Notes: generated by a model not told the origin, from the letters alone. Counted from the stretch's first letter, positions 42,527-53,129 are shown. The stretch: DNA of 64,000 bases from CAWJHE01 sp963842455 (GCA_963842455.1 CAWJHE010000017.1:944340-1008339); one strand, 5' to 3'. A program made the numbers and translations.

Positions 42527-43972
42527 CTAGGATTTATTGGGAAAATCTGTCCAAAAGGTTGTCCCCACGCCAGCCTGGCTGCTCACGCCAATTTCCCCTC
42601 CGTGATTCTCGACAATGGATTTAGCAATCGCTAAACCTAACCCGCTGCCGCGGCTGCTGCCCGGACGGGGTTGGGTCGTATCGGCGCGATAGAAACGCTC
42701 AAAAACGTGGGGCAGGTGCTCGGGACTGATCCCTGCTCCAGTGTCTCTCACCATAAAGCGAACGGTATTCTCTTTAGGTCCCTGACCAATCGACATTTCC
42801 ACTCGCCCGCCTTCTTTGGTAAATTTAATCGCGTTTTCGACCAGGTTATAAAAGACACGCCGTAACTGGTCCTCATTTCCCATGATCTGCGGCAAATCCG
42901 AGTCGGTATTCAAGCCCAATTCGACCCCAGCCCGGGCTGAGCGAATGGAGAAGGTCTCGTATACTTCGTGGGCGATGGCGGCCAGGTCAATCATGGTGCG
43001 CTTGGTGGCATCCATGCCTGCATCCACACGCGACAAATCCAACAGGTCGTTTACCATGCCCACCAAGCGGTCTACTTCCGATTCGATTTCGCTCAGGAAG
43101 CGTTCAGCGACTTCCGGGTCTTCTCTGGCGCCTTCTCGCAATGCCTCGGCGCGCAGCTTGACAACGGTTAACGGTGTGCGCAGTTCATGACTGGCGTTTG
43201 CCACGAAGGCGCGCAGCTCGCTGACATTGGATTGCAGCCGGCTAGCCATACTGTTGAAGGCTTCTGACAGGCGCTGCAATTCTTTGGGACCGGTGGGTTT
43301 CACCCGCATCCCCAAATCCCCCAATTCCATGTGTTCGACCGCCTGGGTAAGAACCTGGATTGGGCGCGCCAGGTTCTTGGCCAGCCACCAACCAAAGATG
43401 CTGACGCCCAATGCAATCAACAGGGCTACGCCAAACAGGATCAGCAGCGATTGGCGAATCCCATCCAGGGTGGGCTGCATGGGCATTCCCAGGCGCAGGA
43501 TACCCGTGACGACAATCTCACGCTGGATCAGTACAGCCATATACATGGTTTGCTTGCCCTGGCTATTCTCCCGGATGTTTACGCCTCGCCCCAATTCGCT
43601 TTCCAGGGCTTCAATGACTTCGGGGGCATTCTGGCGATTGGCGCGTGGCGGCAGTTCAGTTTTGCTGTCCACCAGGGGGTTGCCATCTGATCGATACACC
43701 GAAAATTCCATATCCGCTGTATCTGCAAACATGCGCTCCAGCATATCGTGGATGAATTGCGTTTCGATGCGGCCTTCACGCAGATCTTCGATGGGCAGCT
43801 GCAGCGCGTTGCCGGTAGCGACCGCCAGGCCTTGCAAATTGTGTTCTGCTTCGGCGATAGCTGCTTGTGAAATAAATTGGGCAGCATAAGCAGCCATTAA
43901 CAGGATGCTGACCAGGGAAACGGCCAGGTGAGAGAGCACCAGGCTGGTGTTGAGTGAGCGGGTGGATTTCAT
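42527..43972 (-). CDS. Sensor histidine kinase
   Basis: 481 aa from ATG 43972 (MKSTRSLNTS). Membrane segment at residues 15-35, an extracytoplasmic sensor part of about 130 residues, a second membrane segment, a HAMP domain, then the HisKA box (FVANASHELRTPLTVVKLRAEAL) with the phospho-His and the HATPase motifs (NLVENAIKFT, DTGAGISPEHL, SGLGLAIAKSIVENHGG). It pairs with the response regulator 16 bp upstream. It is convergent with and almost touching the pentapeptide-repeat gene. Confidence 0.92.
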   Translation of the reverse strand: MKSTRSLNTSLVLSHLAVSLVSILLMAAYAAQFISQAAIAEAEHNLQGLAVATGNALQLPIEDLREGRIETQFIHDMLERMFADTADMEFSVYRSDGNPLVDSKTELPPRANRQNAPEVIEALESELGRGVNIRENSQGKQTMYMAVLIQREIVVTGILRLGMPMQPTLDGIRQSLLILFGVALLIALGVSIFGWWLAKNLARPIQVLTQAVEHMELGDLGMRVKPTGPKELQRLSEAFNSMASRLQSNVSELRAFVANASHELRTPLTVVKLRAEALREGAREDPEVAERFLSEIESEVDRLVGMVNDLLDLSRVDAGMDATKRTMIDLAAIAHEVYETFSIRSARAGVELGLNTDSDLPQIMGNEDQLRRVFYNLVENAIKFTKEGGRVEMSIGQGPKENTVRFMVRDTGAGISPEHLPHVFERFYRADTTQPRPGSSRGSGLGLAIAKSIVENHGGEIGVSSQAGVGTTFWTDFPNKS

Positions 43973-43988
43973 GCTGTTGGTTGTCTTT

Positions 43989-44687
43989 CTAGGACAATTC
44001 CTCCGGGCCAGCAAAACGGTAGCCAAAACCTCGAACGGTCTGGATATATATAGGACTGGCCGGGTCTTCCTCAATCTTCAGTCGCAGCCAGCGGACATGG
44101 ACATCCAGGGTGCGCGGGTCCCCCACCCAGTCTTCGCCCCAGACCAGTTTGATTAAATCATCGCGGCTCATCGCTCGACCAGCATTTTTCATCAGCAGGG
44201 AGAGCAACTCGAACTCGCGTGCAGAAAGCTGTAGCTCCTCTTCGCCCTTGAATACTCGACGGGCATTCGGGTCCAGGCTAAGCTGGCGCAAGGCCATTGG
44301 CTGGGGTTGGGTAGTCTGGCGATCCAATGCTACCCGGCGCAACAAGGCCTGGATGCGGGCTAACAGTTCTCGGAAGGAAAAGGGCTTGGCCAGATAATCG
44401 TCTGCGCCTACTTCAAGCCCCAAAACCCGGTCAATTTCCTCGCCTTTAGCCGTTAGCATGATGACCGGTGTGGCGACTGAAGTGCGCAAACGCCGGCAAA
44501 CCTCAAAACCGCTGATATCCGGCAGCATCAAATCCAATACGATTAAGTCAGGTTTGTAATCTTCAACTGCTTTCAAAGCCGATAAGCCATCAGCAGCAGT
44601 CTCCACCTGGAAACCTTCACGTTTCAAGCTGTAGGTCAGTGAATCGGTAATTAAAGGTTCGTCGTCAACTAAAAGAATGAGTGTCAA
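43989..44687 (-). CDS. OmpR/PhoB-family response regulator
   Basis: 233 aa from TTG at 44687; GGAGG six bases upstream makes this start better than a longer one. Receiver domain: LVDDEPLI acidic pocket, phospho-Asp in IVLDLMLPDISG, Lys in YLAKPFSF. The DNA-binding winged helix has LSAREFELLSLLM and DPRTLDVHVRWLRLKI. It forms a two-component operon with the downstream histidine kinase and is divergent from the multihaem cytochrome gene. Confidence 0.93.
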   Translation of the reverse strand: MTLILLVDDEPLITDSLTYSLKREGFQVETAADGLSALKAVEDYKPDLIVLDLMLPDISGFEVCRRLRTSVATPVIMLTAKGEEIDRVLGLEVGADDYLAKPFSFRELLARIQALLRRVALDRQTTQPQPMALRQLSLDPNARRVFKGEEELQLSAREFELLSLLMKNAGRAMSRDDLIKLVWGEDWVGDPRTLDVHVRWLRLKIEEDPASPIYIQTVRGFGYRFAGPEELS

Positions 44688-44932
44688 AGCTGGCCTCCTT
44701 CTGTGGAACTTACAAGTTAACAAATTGGACAATTATCATTAAGAATCACCTAAAACAGGTCACATTTTCAGGTTCTCTTCGTCACATAAGTATAGTCAAT
44801 TTATGAGAAATTGCGCAGTCTCTTTAATTAATATCAGCTAATAGTATTTGAAATCCTTACCTGCAATCGGCATGGGCTTGCCACCCATCAAGGTATCCAA
44901 ATTTTAGGAGTGTTCTGGTGAGAGGAGAATGT

Positions 44933-46180
44933 ATGCGTAAAAAGTTGGATTTTAAATTTTCTAAGGCCGGTACTTTCATTCTTGGGATAGGTTTGTTGTG
45001 CCTGATAGGTTGGGGGATAGCTCACCCCTTATTCGCGTTGGCAGTGGAGGATCGAAAAACATTTCTGCCCCTGGTCTTCGGCACCTCGCAGCAGCAGTCC
45101 CCCCCCAATTCGTACGTGGTGATTGGTTGGAACGACCTGGGAATGCATTGTTATGACCTGGATTATTCGGTCATGGCAGTTTTACCGCCGTATAATAATC
45201 TGTTCGCTCAGGTTATCCAGCGCGGCAACCCTCCCAGTTTGGTTACTGCAGGGGTTTCGGTCTCCTATGGATTTCCTGACAATACCTATTCAGTAGGAAA
45301 AACGAATTTCTGGGAGTATGCAGATGAGTTGTTTGGGGTGTCGCTTGCCCCGAATATCGGATTGACAGGCAAAGGTCTGGCGGGCGATATGGATCGCCGC
45401 GGAGATCATTTTGTTGCGGAGGGTATTCCAATTACGGAATTCTCTGATAGCCAACCATTGTTCCCCGATTATTTACAATTAGCAAATTTGGTAGCGCGAG
45501 ACCAGGCAGGAAATGTCCTGGCCCAGAGCCAGGTCGTGGCGCCGGTTTCCAGTGAAATGCGCTGTGATGTCTGCCATAACTCACCTTCCCCCACCAATTT
45601 CAGGATGAATATCCTGGAATTGCACGACGAAGAAAATGATACAAGCCTGGCCAGCCAGGCCGCATCCGGAAATCCGGTTTTGTGCGCCAAGTGCCATGCT
45701 GACCCCGCTTTGGGGTTGCCGGGCGAACCTGGCTTGCCTTCTTTTTCTGCGGCAATGCATGGTGAACATAAAGATAAAACTACGGATTGTTATGCTTGCC
45801 ATCCGGGACCCGATACCAAGTGCTTGCGTGGAACCATGTCAAATGATTACCAGATGGAATGTGTGGATTGCCATGTGGGTGGGATGGAAGCGTTGGCTGA
45901 TGAAAAGAGGACACCCTGGGTGGATGAACCGCGTTGTGGGGACTGCCATGAGCCTCAGTACGCTGAGAATCCTGGTAAGCTCTTCCGCCAATCTGTCGGA
46001 CATGGCGGGCTGTACTGTGAGAGCTGCCATAACAGCACCCACGCGATTTTGCCCAGCCGGGATGCTGACGATAACCTGCAATCCATTGCCCTGCAAGGCT
46101 ATGCAGGCACAATCCAGGAATGTACCGTCTGTCACCTGGATACACCTGTTGCCCCGGGTCCGCATGGTCTGATGCCGTAG
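44933..46180 (+). CDS. Secreted seven-haem c-type cytochrome
   Basis: 415 aa from ATG 44933 (GAGGAG six bases upstream). Residues 12-38 form a signal/anchor sequence. Seven CxxCH motifs are present: CDVCH, CAKCH, CYACH, CVDCH, CGDCH, CESCH, CTVCH, all in the C-terminal half. The first 200 residues are cytochrome-free and begin with VVIGWNDLGMHCYDLDYSVMAVLPPYNN, a domain I do not assign. A His-rich electron-transfer role outside the cytoplasmic membrane is likely. The gene is divergent from the two-component system, which may regulate it. An inverted repeat downstream could terminate it. Confidence 0.85.
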   Translation: MRKKLDFKFSKAGTFILGIGLLCLIGWGIAHPLFALAVEDRKTFLPLVFGTSQQQSPPNSYVVIGWNDLGMHCYDLDYSVMAVLPPYNNLFAQVIQRGNPPSLVTAGVSVSYGFPDNTYSVGKTNFWEYADELFGVSLAPNIGLTGKGLAGDMDRRGDHFVAEGIPITEFSDSQPLFPDYLQLANLVARDQAGNVLAQSQVVAPVSSEMRCDVCHNSPSPTNFRMNILELHDEENDTSLASQAASGNPVLCAKCHADPALGLPGEPGLPSFSAAMHGEHKDKTTDCYACHPGPDTKCLRGTMSNDYQMECVDCHVGGMEALADEKRTPWVDEPRCGDCHEPQYAENPGKLFRQSVGHGGLYCESCHNSTHAILPSRDADDNLQSIALQGYAGTIQECTVCHLDTPVAPGPHGLMP

Positions 46181-46257
46181 ATTACCCTGTCTGAAAGATG
46201 TAGTGTGCTGTCCAAAAGCCAGGTTCGTCATTAAGCATTGGATGGTACGCCACTTAC

Positions 46258-46288
46258 CGCCTGGTTGCTGTGATTAAGTGACCAGGCG
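46258..46288 (+). terminator. Possible terminator after the multihaem cytochrome gene
   Basis: CGCCTGGT (46258-46265) and ACCAGGCG (46281-46288) pair over a 15-nt loop and are followed by TGTTTCCTT. The loop is long, so the case is moderate. The rest of 46181-46471 shows no gene. Confidence 0.4.
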
Positions 46289-46471
46289 TGTTTCCTTAAT
46301 CCCCGTTTTCTTGTAAAATTTAACAGATTGATCGTTGCTTGAATTGAAAAGCACACATAAGCTCTTCGCACTTTGTGGGTCATGCAAAATGATCTGTGAG
46401 ATAGACTTTCAAAAAGCTCTGCGGCTCTGCGAGAGATCACAAAAGAAAATCCTGGATGGCGACTATTCAGG

Positions 46472-48949
46472 ATGGACGGGAACAAAGAGAAAAAGACGAC
46501 TATGCCGTTATTTTGGCTTTCACTGGCTTTCCTGACAGGTATCCTCTTCGGAGATTTATTCGGCTGGTCTGAGGGCATTTGGCTGTGGCTGAGCGCAGCA
46601 TTCCTGGTCCTGGCGCTCCTGGTTTGGAAGCTGCCGGGGCGCTTTGCGGATGGGTTGAGGCAAGCGACGCATTTCCCCAGGCTGCGCTTTTTGCCAGAAT
46701 GGACCCAGCCTTCCTATTCGATCTTGTGGTTGCTTTTGGCGCTGTCTTTGGGCGGTCTGCGCTTTGCCAGCCAACAACCGCAGTGGACGCCTGAGCTGAT
46801 CGCCTGGCACAATGATCAGGATGCACCCCTGGTCATCGAGGGGGTCGTCATTGCCCCGCCAGAAGAAGGGGATGGCGTGACCCGCCTGCGCCTGCAAGCT
46901 GAACGCCTGCGCAAGGCGGATGAGCTCCTGTTCCGGGAGGTGAAAGGCGTCATCCTGGCACGCGTGCCGCCCCTGGATGGCTGGCGTTATGGCGACCGGG
47001 TGCGGCTGGAAGGCAGGCTTGAGACCCCACCGGTGAGTGAGATCTTCTCCTACCGTGAATACCTGGCGCGCCAGGGTATCTACTCCTACTTTTCCTGCTA
47101 TGTCTGCCAGGGCTGTCCCACACCCAATCGATCAGGAGTGCGCGCGTTTGCTGCAGCACGACCAGGCTAATCCCATCCGCGCCGCCATTTACGACTTGCG
47201 GCAAAAGGCCTACCAGCTTGTCTACCAGTTCCTGCCGGATCCAGAAGCCTCACTCTTGGCAGGTATTCTGCTGGGGATTGAGGCGCGCATCCCCGAAGCT
47301 GTAGACCAGGCCTTCCGGGATACGGGCACCTCGCATATCATTGCCATCAGCGGTTTTAATTTTGCCATCGTGGCCGGTCTGTTTTCGAGCCTGTTCACCC
47401 GCCTGCTGGGGCGCTGGCGCGGTATGCTGGCAGCCTTCCTGGCGATTGCCCTGTATGCGCTGCTGGCTGGCGCCAATGCAGCTGTGGTGCGGGCAGCCAT
47501 CATGGGCGGTATGTCGGTCTTTGCCCTGCAATTGGGACGCCGGCAGCAAGGGGTCAACACCCTGCTGATTGTAGCAGCCGTCATGGCCCTGGCTGACCCA
47601 AATGTTTTATGGGATGTCGGTTTCCAGTTATCCTTTACTGCCACCTTAGGGCTGGTTTTGTACGCCCAACCCTTGCAAGAATGGTTTGTCAATTGGGCAG
47701 GGCGTTATCTGCCCGAAGAAAGGGTGCAGCGCCTGGCCGGTCCGGTGGGAGAATACTTCCTGTTCACCCTGGCGGCGCAGCTCACCACTCTGCCGGTGAT
47801 CGTCTACCACTTCCAGCGCCTGTCCCTGGTCTCTCTGATAGCCAACCCGCTGATCCTGCCGGCCCAGCCGCCGGTGATGATCCTGGGCGGTTTATCGGCT
47901 TTAATGGGGCTGGTTTACGCGCCATTGGGACAGCTCGTCGCTTACCTGGTGTGGCCTTTCCTGATCTACACCATTCGCCTGGTGGAGTTCTTTGCCGGGT
48001 TGGGAAATGCCGTTTGGGTATTGGGCAGCACCAGCCTGCTGGCTGTGGCGCTTTTTTATGCCTTCTTGTTTGCCCTGACGATCCTGAAAAACCAGCCTCC
48101 ACCTCAGCCGGGTCAGAGCCGCTACATCCCGTCCTGGGGTGTGATGGGCGCTATGGCTGTCTTATTGACATTGACCCTGCTCACCTGGCAGGCGGTTATC
48201 CTGGCGCCGGATGGGCGTCTGCATGTGACCGTGCTGGATGTAGGCAGCGGCGACGCGGTTTTGATCCAGACCCCTGGCGGCAAATATGTGCTGGTGGATG
48301 GCGGTCCCAGCGCCACGCGCCTGTCGGATGCCCTGGGGAGGCGTCTACCGGTGTGGGGCGGCGGGCTGGATACCCTGGTGGTGGCGGCGACCGGTCCGGA
48401 ACAGGTGGGCGGTTTGCCCTACACGCTGGAGCGCTTTCTGCCCCGGCAGGTCTTATGGGCTGGTCCGGCGACCGGAGATTACGCTGCCCTCAGCCTGCGA
48501 CGCCTGCTCACCCAGAAACAGGTTCCCCTGATCCAGGCGCAGAAGGGCATGCGCTGGACCTGGGACAGGGCGCAAGTCTGGAAGTGCTGGCGGTGACCGG
48601 ACGCGGTATGCTCCTGCTGCTCTCCTGGGAGCGCTTCCAGATGCTGCTGCCAGTCGGGGCAGACTTTGAGAGCATGGAAGCGCTAATGAAAGACTCCCGC
48701 TATGGCGAGCTGAGCGCCCTGCTGCTGGCGGAGAGCGGTTACGCGCCCCTCAACCCGCCGGAGTGGATACAGCATTGGAATCCGCAACTGGTCCTGCTGA
48801 GTGTGGCAGCAGGGGATTATGATGGCCGACCATCCGCGGAGGTGTTGAGGGCGTTGGAGGGTTATAACCTGCTGCGCACGGACCAGAATGGCTGGATCCA
48901 TCTCAGCACGGACGGGGAGCAGTTGTGGGTGCAGGTGGAGAGGAAGTGA
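46472..48949 (+). CDS. comEC: ComEC DNA-uptake channel, two frameshifts
   Basis: Three reading frames add up to one ComEC of about 820 aa. First frame (46472 to about 47100): N-terminal membrane segments and the OB-like DUF4131 part. Second frame (about 47100 to 48565): the competence domain with FRDTGTSHIIAISGFNFAIVAGLF and the start of the metallo-beta-lactamase-like domain (VLDVGSGDAVLIQTPGGKYVLVDGG). Third frame (about 48565 to 48949): the rest of that domain. ComEC carries single-stranded DNA across the inner membrane in natural transformation. Start is ATG 46472 or 46502. A partial duplicate lies at 50585-53590. Confidence 0.85.
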
Positions 48950-48969
48950 ATACCTCGGCGTATTCTGGC

Positions 48970-49341
48970 TCAAACGTGCTGGTCAAACAGGATAGGATTG
49001 CCGTCAGGGTCCAAAACCATAAAGCTGGCTGGTCCGCTGGAGCTCTCATCTGCCTCGCTGACCAGCTCCACACCTTGCGCTTTGAGCTGGCGCTGCAATT
49101 GACGCACGTCAGTGTAGGTATCGAGTTCCTGGGCGCTCTGATCCCAGCCAGGGTTGAAGGTCAGGATGTTCTTTTCGAACATCCCCTGGAACAGGCCGAT
49201 GACATGCTCTCCATTTTTCAGGATAAGCCAGTTCTGTGAAATATCACCGTGGAATACTTGAAAGCCCAGTTTTTCGTAGAAGTCCTTGGATGCCTGAATG
49301 TCTTTGACAGCCAGGCTGATTGAAAATGCACCTAATTCCAT
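48970..49341 (-). CDS. VOC-family (glyoxalase-fold) protein, copy 1
   Basis: 123 aa. One VOC domain: AFSISLAVKDIQASKDFYEKLGFQVFHGD at the N-terminus and SFMVLDPDGNPILFDQHV at the C-terminus. Near-identical to the copy at 53629-54000 (only a few substitutions, such as Asp/Glu in QELxTYTD). Convergent with comEC. Substrate unknown; the family includes dioxygenases and resistance proteins. Confidence 0.85.
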   Translation of the reverse strand: MELGAFSISLAVKDIQASKDFYEKLGFQVFHGDISQNWLILKNGEHVIGLFQGMFEKNILTFNPGWDQSAQELDTYTDVRQLQRQLKAQGVELVSEADESSSGPASFMVLDPDGNPILFDQHV

Positions 49342-49455
49342 GTGGTCTCTCCTTTTTATGGGGTTGGGGTAGCCGATGTTTTGTATATGGTGGTAATTGA
49401 GATAGGTAAGTGATCATTCCTTCGAATGACTGCTTATTATTTATATTGTTTTCAT

Positions 49456-50412
49456 CTACGTTGACCGCAATTGTTTTTCGTAAGTAATTAAATCGGGCTT
49501 CCGGATGTAGCCCAATTTTTCATTCATCGCCAGCATTGGGATGTTTTTAGCGTCATTTTCCGCCCTTATGGTTTTGTGCCCGGTCGCTTTGGCATACGCG
49601 ATCACCCGAACTTTCATCGCCAGCCCAATTCCCAAGCGTCGATATGGAGGCTTGACGCCGGTCAAACCCTGAAACAGGGAAACACCTTTTTCAAGGGATA
49701 GAACATGACTCAACCCAATGAATTCATCCCCTTTCACTGCCACAAAAAAGGCCTCTGGTAGGACATAGGGTCCATTGATTGCATACTCGACATACTTATC
49801 AAGTCCCCTGCGCCCAATGCCAGCCGCCAGATCTCCCGGCACAGACAGGCTTATTTCCCAATCCAGGTCGTACAGTTTTTGATTTCGGTCGGGGTCATAT
49901 TCTAACTCCGGGAGGGTCTTGATCTCGATTCCGAGATCTTGAAAACGGTTCTCCAGCTCTGTGAAACGGGATAGGTTAAAGGACTGGACATTTAGTTCGG
50001 AACGAATATCGCGGATGACCTCCTGGAAGCCACGTTTTTCTAAAAATCGTTTGCTTTGGAGGATGTCCTCGGTTGCAGTAGCTCGCAATGCAAGCGGGTC
50101 AAAAGCTTGCAATCCGTGCATGATCGTCTCAAAAAGCATGGAACCTATGCCGCATCTCTGATTTTCTGGACGCACCCCGATCCAAATCATGAATTTTTGA
50201 GGGTGGTTGAACCAAATGGATTGGCTATAAGATCCTATGCCAACGATCTGGTTCTTCTCGATGGCAACCCAACGTTGGAACTTGAATCTTGGATCACGCC
50301 GCTCGTCCCCTTCCTCGATTTCCAAACTAGAGGTGGGATTCTCCGGGTAAAGCAAATTGATGACATCAGCCACTCCCTGGTAATGAGCAGCGGTCGCTGG
50401 AAGGATATTCAT
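49456..50412 (-). CDS. Two-domain GNAT acetyltransferase
   Basis: 318 aa from ATG 50412, with AAAGGA seven bases upstream (the longer start is rejected). Two GNAT domains: the first with MIWIGVRPENQRCGIGSMLFE (acetyl-CoA motif RxxGxG), the second with GLTGVKPPYRRLGIGLAMKVRVIAYAK. Substrate unknown. It lies between the two comEC copies. Confidence 0.8.
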   Translation of the reverse strand: MNILPATAAHYQGVADVINLLYPENPTSSLEIEEGDERRDPRFKFQRWVAIEKNQIVGIGSYSQSIWFNHPQKFMIWIGVRPENQRCGIGSMLFETIMHGLQAFDPLALRATATEDILQSKRFLEKRGFQEVIRDIRSELNVQSFNLSRFTELENRFQDLGIEIKTLPELEYDPDRNQKLYDLDWEISLSVPGDLAAGIGRRGLDKYVEYAINGPYVLPEAFFVAVKGDEFIGLSHVLSLEKGVSLFQGLTGVKPPYRRLGIGLAMKVRVIAYAKATGHKTIRAENDAKNIPMLAMNEKLGYIRKPDLITYEKQLRST

Positions 50413-50584
50413 TTTTTTTCCTTTAACAACACCAATTTCCATCCGAATAGTTCGGGCAGCAAGATGTCATCCATAATTAAAGTCAGTTTATTCCCTTTGT
50501 ATCTAGTTGGATATTACTGCATTTTCACCATATTTGAAATCCCCGACCAGGTGAAAAATAAAAATTATTTTTGGTTTACTATTT

Positions 50585-51020
50585 GCGGTTTCAATTTTGC
50601 CATCGTGACCGGCTTGTTTTCTAGCCTGTTTATCCGCCTGCTGGGGCGCTGGCGCGGTATGTTGGCGGCTTTCCTGGCGAATGCACTGTACGCCGTGCTG
50701 GCTGGCGCCAATGCAGCCGTGCTGAGGGAAGCTATCATGGGTGGGGCTGGTAACGTGAGCTTACACTTCCCTCCGCTTGAGCCGCCTGCTCACGCAAAAG
50801 CATACGCCAGTGATCCAGGCTCAGACGGGACATATCGCTGGACCTGGGATAGGGCGCCAACCTGGAGGCGCTGACGGTGACCGGGCGCGGTATGCTCCTG
50901 CTGCTCTCCTGGGAGCGTTTCCAGATGCTGCTGCCCATCGGGGCAGACTTTGACAGCATGGAAGCGTTGATGAAAGACCCCCGCTATGGCGAGCTGAGCG
51001 CCCTGCTGCTGGCGGAGAGA
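50585..51020 (+). pseudogene. comEC remnant 1 (duplicate, internal deletion)
   Basis: 50585-50745 repeats comEC 47345-47510 (FNFAIVTGLFSSLFIRLLGRWRGM). After a deletion of about 1 kb, 50770-51020 repeats 48490-48735 (GRGMLLLLSWERFQMLLPIGADF). No start or full frame is left. The match ends at about 51019 and resumes at about 53405, on the other side of the sigma/anti-sigma genes. Confidence 0.85.
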
Positions 51021-51161
51021 CTAGAATCTGAGTGAACAGTAAAGGTAGTCCCTTTTTCTGAGACCTCAGAGTGTCCATCGTTGACAATTTCGAGATTACA
51101 TTACAAAGAGATTCGCAAAAACTGTTTTTGACTTGGAATTTCTCTTGGTTTGGCTTTTTCA

Positions 51162-52565
51162 TTATTCCATACTTTCAGCAATAGCAATCATAGTTTCCTT
51201 ATTCATTTGTTCACCACTATAAGGGGAAGGCCAAAACGACATGCTTATTTGCAATTGGTCAGTTCGCCAAAACAACTCCCAGTTACCTGCATCTGCTTTC
51301 CATGCGGGAGTTGGTGCAGGTTGGCCTTTGATGGGAGGTCCGCTATGAAAAATGCCACGCCAGTACCAGCCCATCCACTTTCCTATATTTACAACTTCAA
51401 TTGTTCCTGCAGGACACTCCGAACAAGGGACTGAATGCTCGTCCTCCACAGGCATAATGAACAGGGATAAGCTGCTTCTGCTTGATGTTTTTGAGCCATA
51501 GAATAAACCCACACTCGTGCCTGTCCAAACAGCTCGCTTGAACTCGTATCCTATAGGCAAAAGAGTAGGAGTCACGACATCAAATCCTGCCAGTTCTTCA
51601 GCTGCTGTTATCGATTTTAAATTCTCTGGATCCTGAGGAGGAACAGAATCAAAAGGTCGCTCGTCGACTAAGCTCTCCGCCAGTTTGACCATTTCATTCT
51701 TAGTAATCCACTCGATGGGATACGGATCGCCAAGTTTTTCAAGAACATACCAGTTGTTTCCATCACGCCAAACCAGGCTAATTATCCCACCGGGTTCCCA
51801 AACAGCCTTTGATGCATTCGGATAGACCACATAAGTTCCTTTAGCAATTTCGGCATAATTACCGTTTACTAATACCTGATCGACGGCATCAACGGGAACT
51901 TGACTCCATGGATCATTAGAAGGTAGAAACTCCATTATTCCTTGACGTAAACGTATAAGGCCTCCTCCAGAATAAACCACGAATTCTGTTGTGGCTTGAT
52001 TAATCTCTAAATCGAATGTTATCCTTGAAAATTCAGTTCCCTTAGGATCATAAACAAACTCTTTGACATTGAAACCTGCTTGATCTTCCACAGCTCTTAT
52101 CTGGCAATAATAATCTTTCTGAAATGCAGGTAAAGAGCATGTAGGATTAATAGCCTTGGTCGGTTCTCTTTGGAATTCATCCTCGACAGCTTCGAGCGGT
52201 AGGATACTCACAAGCGTTGGAACAGGTGTAGGTGTTGTTGGGACGGGGAATTGCTCAGGTGATACAGAAAATGATTTTTCATCGGTTACATGAAAGAACT
52301 GCCAGAATTTTTGAGCAACCACATTGTCCTTTTGGAAAGCAAGAAAAACTGCGAAAGCAAGCATTAACATCAAAGCAACAACTTTTTTCCAATACAGCCA
52401 AGAGAAGCCAATATTCAGTCCTTCCGGATTAGTTTCCTTGCTTATAAAACGTCGACTGTTCGTAGTCAGGGAATTTTTAATTGTTGGCCATAAGTCAATT
52501 TGATTGGATGGCGCGGCATCTTCCGCTAGATCGGCTAAAATTCGATTAAGGTTAGTGTCTTTCAT
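51162..52565 (-). CDS. Membrane-anchored DUF4367-like anti-sigma protein, copy 1
   Basis: 467 aa, start ATG 52565 with AGGAG. Cytoplasmic N-terminus (NRILADLAEDAAPSNQIDLWPTIKNSL), one membrane segment at about residues 60-78, then a Pro/Thr-rich spacer and an extracytoplasmic region with repeated DUF4367-like units (AGFDVVTPTLLPIGYEFK). The N-terminal segment likely binds the sigma factor encoded 9 bp upstream. The extracellular part is probably a sensor. Paralogue at 59182-61058. Confidence 0.75.
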   Translation of the reverse strand: MKDTNLNRILADLAEDAAPSNQIDLWPTIKNSLTTNSRRFISKETNPEGLNIGFSWLYWKKVVALMLMLAFAVFLAFQKDNVVAQKFWQFFHVTDEKSFSVSPEQFPVPTTPTPVPTLVSILPLEAVEDEFQREPTKAINPTCSLPAFQKDYYCQIRAVEDQAGFNVKEFVYDPKGTEFSRITFDLEINQATTEFVVYSGGGLIRLRQGIMEFLPSNDPWSQVPVDAVDQVLVNGNYAEIAKGTYVVYPNASKAVWEPGGIISLVWRDGNNWYVLEKLGDPYPIEWITKNEMVKLAESLVDERPFDSVPPQDPENLKSITAAEELAGFDVVTPTLLPIGYEFKRAVWTGTSVGLFYGSKTSSRSSLSLFIMPVEDEHSVPCSECPAGTIEVVNIGKWMGWYWRGIFHSGPPIKGQPAPTPAWKADAGNWELFWRTDQLQISMSFWPSPYSGEQMNKETMIAIAESME

Positions 52566-52574
52566 ACTTCTCTC

Positions 52575-53129
52575 CTAAAGGTTTATTCGTTTAGTAGCCA
52601 ATAGCGATTTAAGGCGTTTTCGGGCGGTGTGAAGCCACCATTTGATAGTGCTTGGCGGTCGTCTGAGCGTATGTGACATTTCAGCTTCGTTCATTTCAAG
52701 AAAATGTCGCTGGACGATTACAGTTCGTTGTTCAGGCGATAACCACTGGATGGCACGCCAAACATCTTGACGTAGTTCGTTCAACTCTGTCATTTCTTCT
52801 GGATTAGGTACAGAGCTCAACATCCAATCGAGCACTTTATCAGCAGGTTTGTCCAAAGAAATGGTCCGTTTCTGGCGTTTTGCCTCCTTCAAGGCGTCGT
52901 TTACAACGATGCGGAAAAACCAGGAATGAAACATGCGTCGATCATCAAACTGGTTGATTTTGATTGCCACTCTTAAGAACGAGTTTTGCACCACATCTTC
53001 TGCCAGGGAAGAATCTCCAATGATGAGATATGCTGTGTGAACTGCTTTCACCTGATATCTACTGACCAGGTATTCCAACCCAGTCATGTCTCCTTGCCGT
53101 AAACGACCAATAGCATTTTGTTCATCCAT
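52575..53129 (-). CDS. ECF-type RNA polymerase sigma factor, copy 1
   Basis: 184 aa, ATG 53129 with AAGGA eight bases upstream. Region 2 (LAEDVVQNSFLRVAIKINQFDDRRMFHSWFFRIVVNDAL) and region 4 (LSPEQRTVIVQRHFLEMNEAEMSHTLRRPPSTIKWWLHTARKRL) are complete. It forms an operon with the DUF4367-like gene 9 bp downstream. The pair lies inside a duplicated comEC copy. Confidence 0.9.
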   Translation of the reverse strand: MDEQNAIGRLRQGDMTGLEYLVSRYQVKAVHTAYLIIGDSSLAEDVVQNSFLRVAIKINQFDDRRMFHSWFFRIVVNDALKEAKRQKRTISLDKPADKVLDWMLSSVPNPEEMTELNELRQDVWRAIQWLSPEQRTVIVQRHFLEMNEAEMSHTLRRPPSTIKWWLHTARKRLKSLLATKRINL

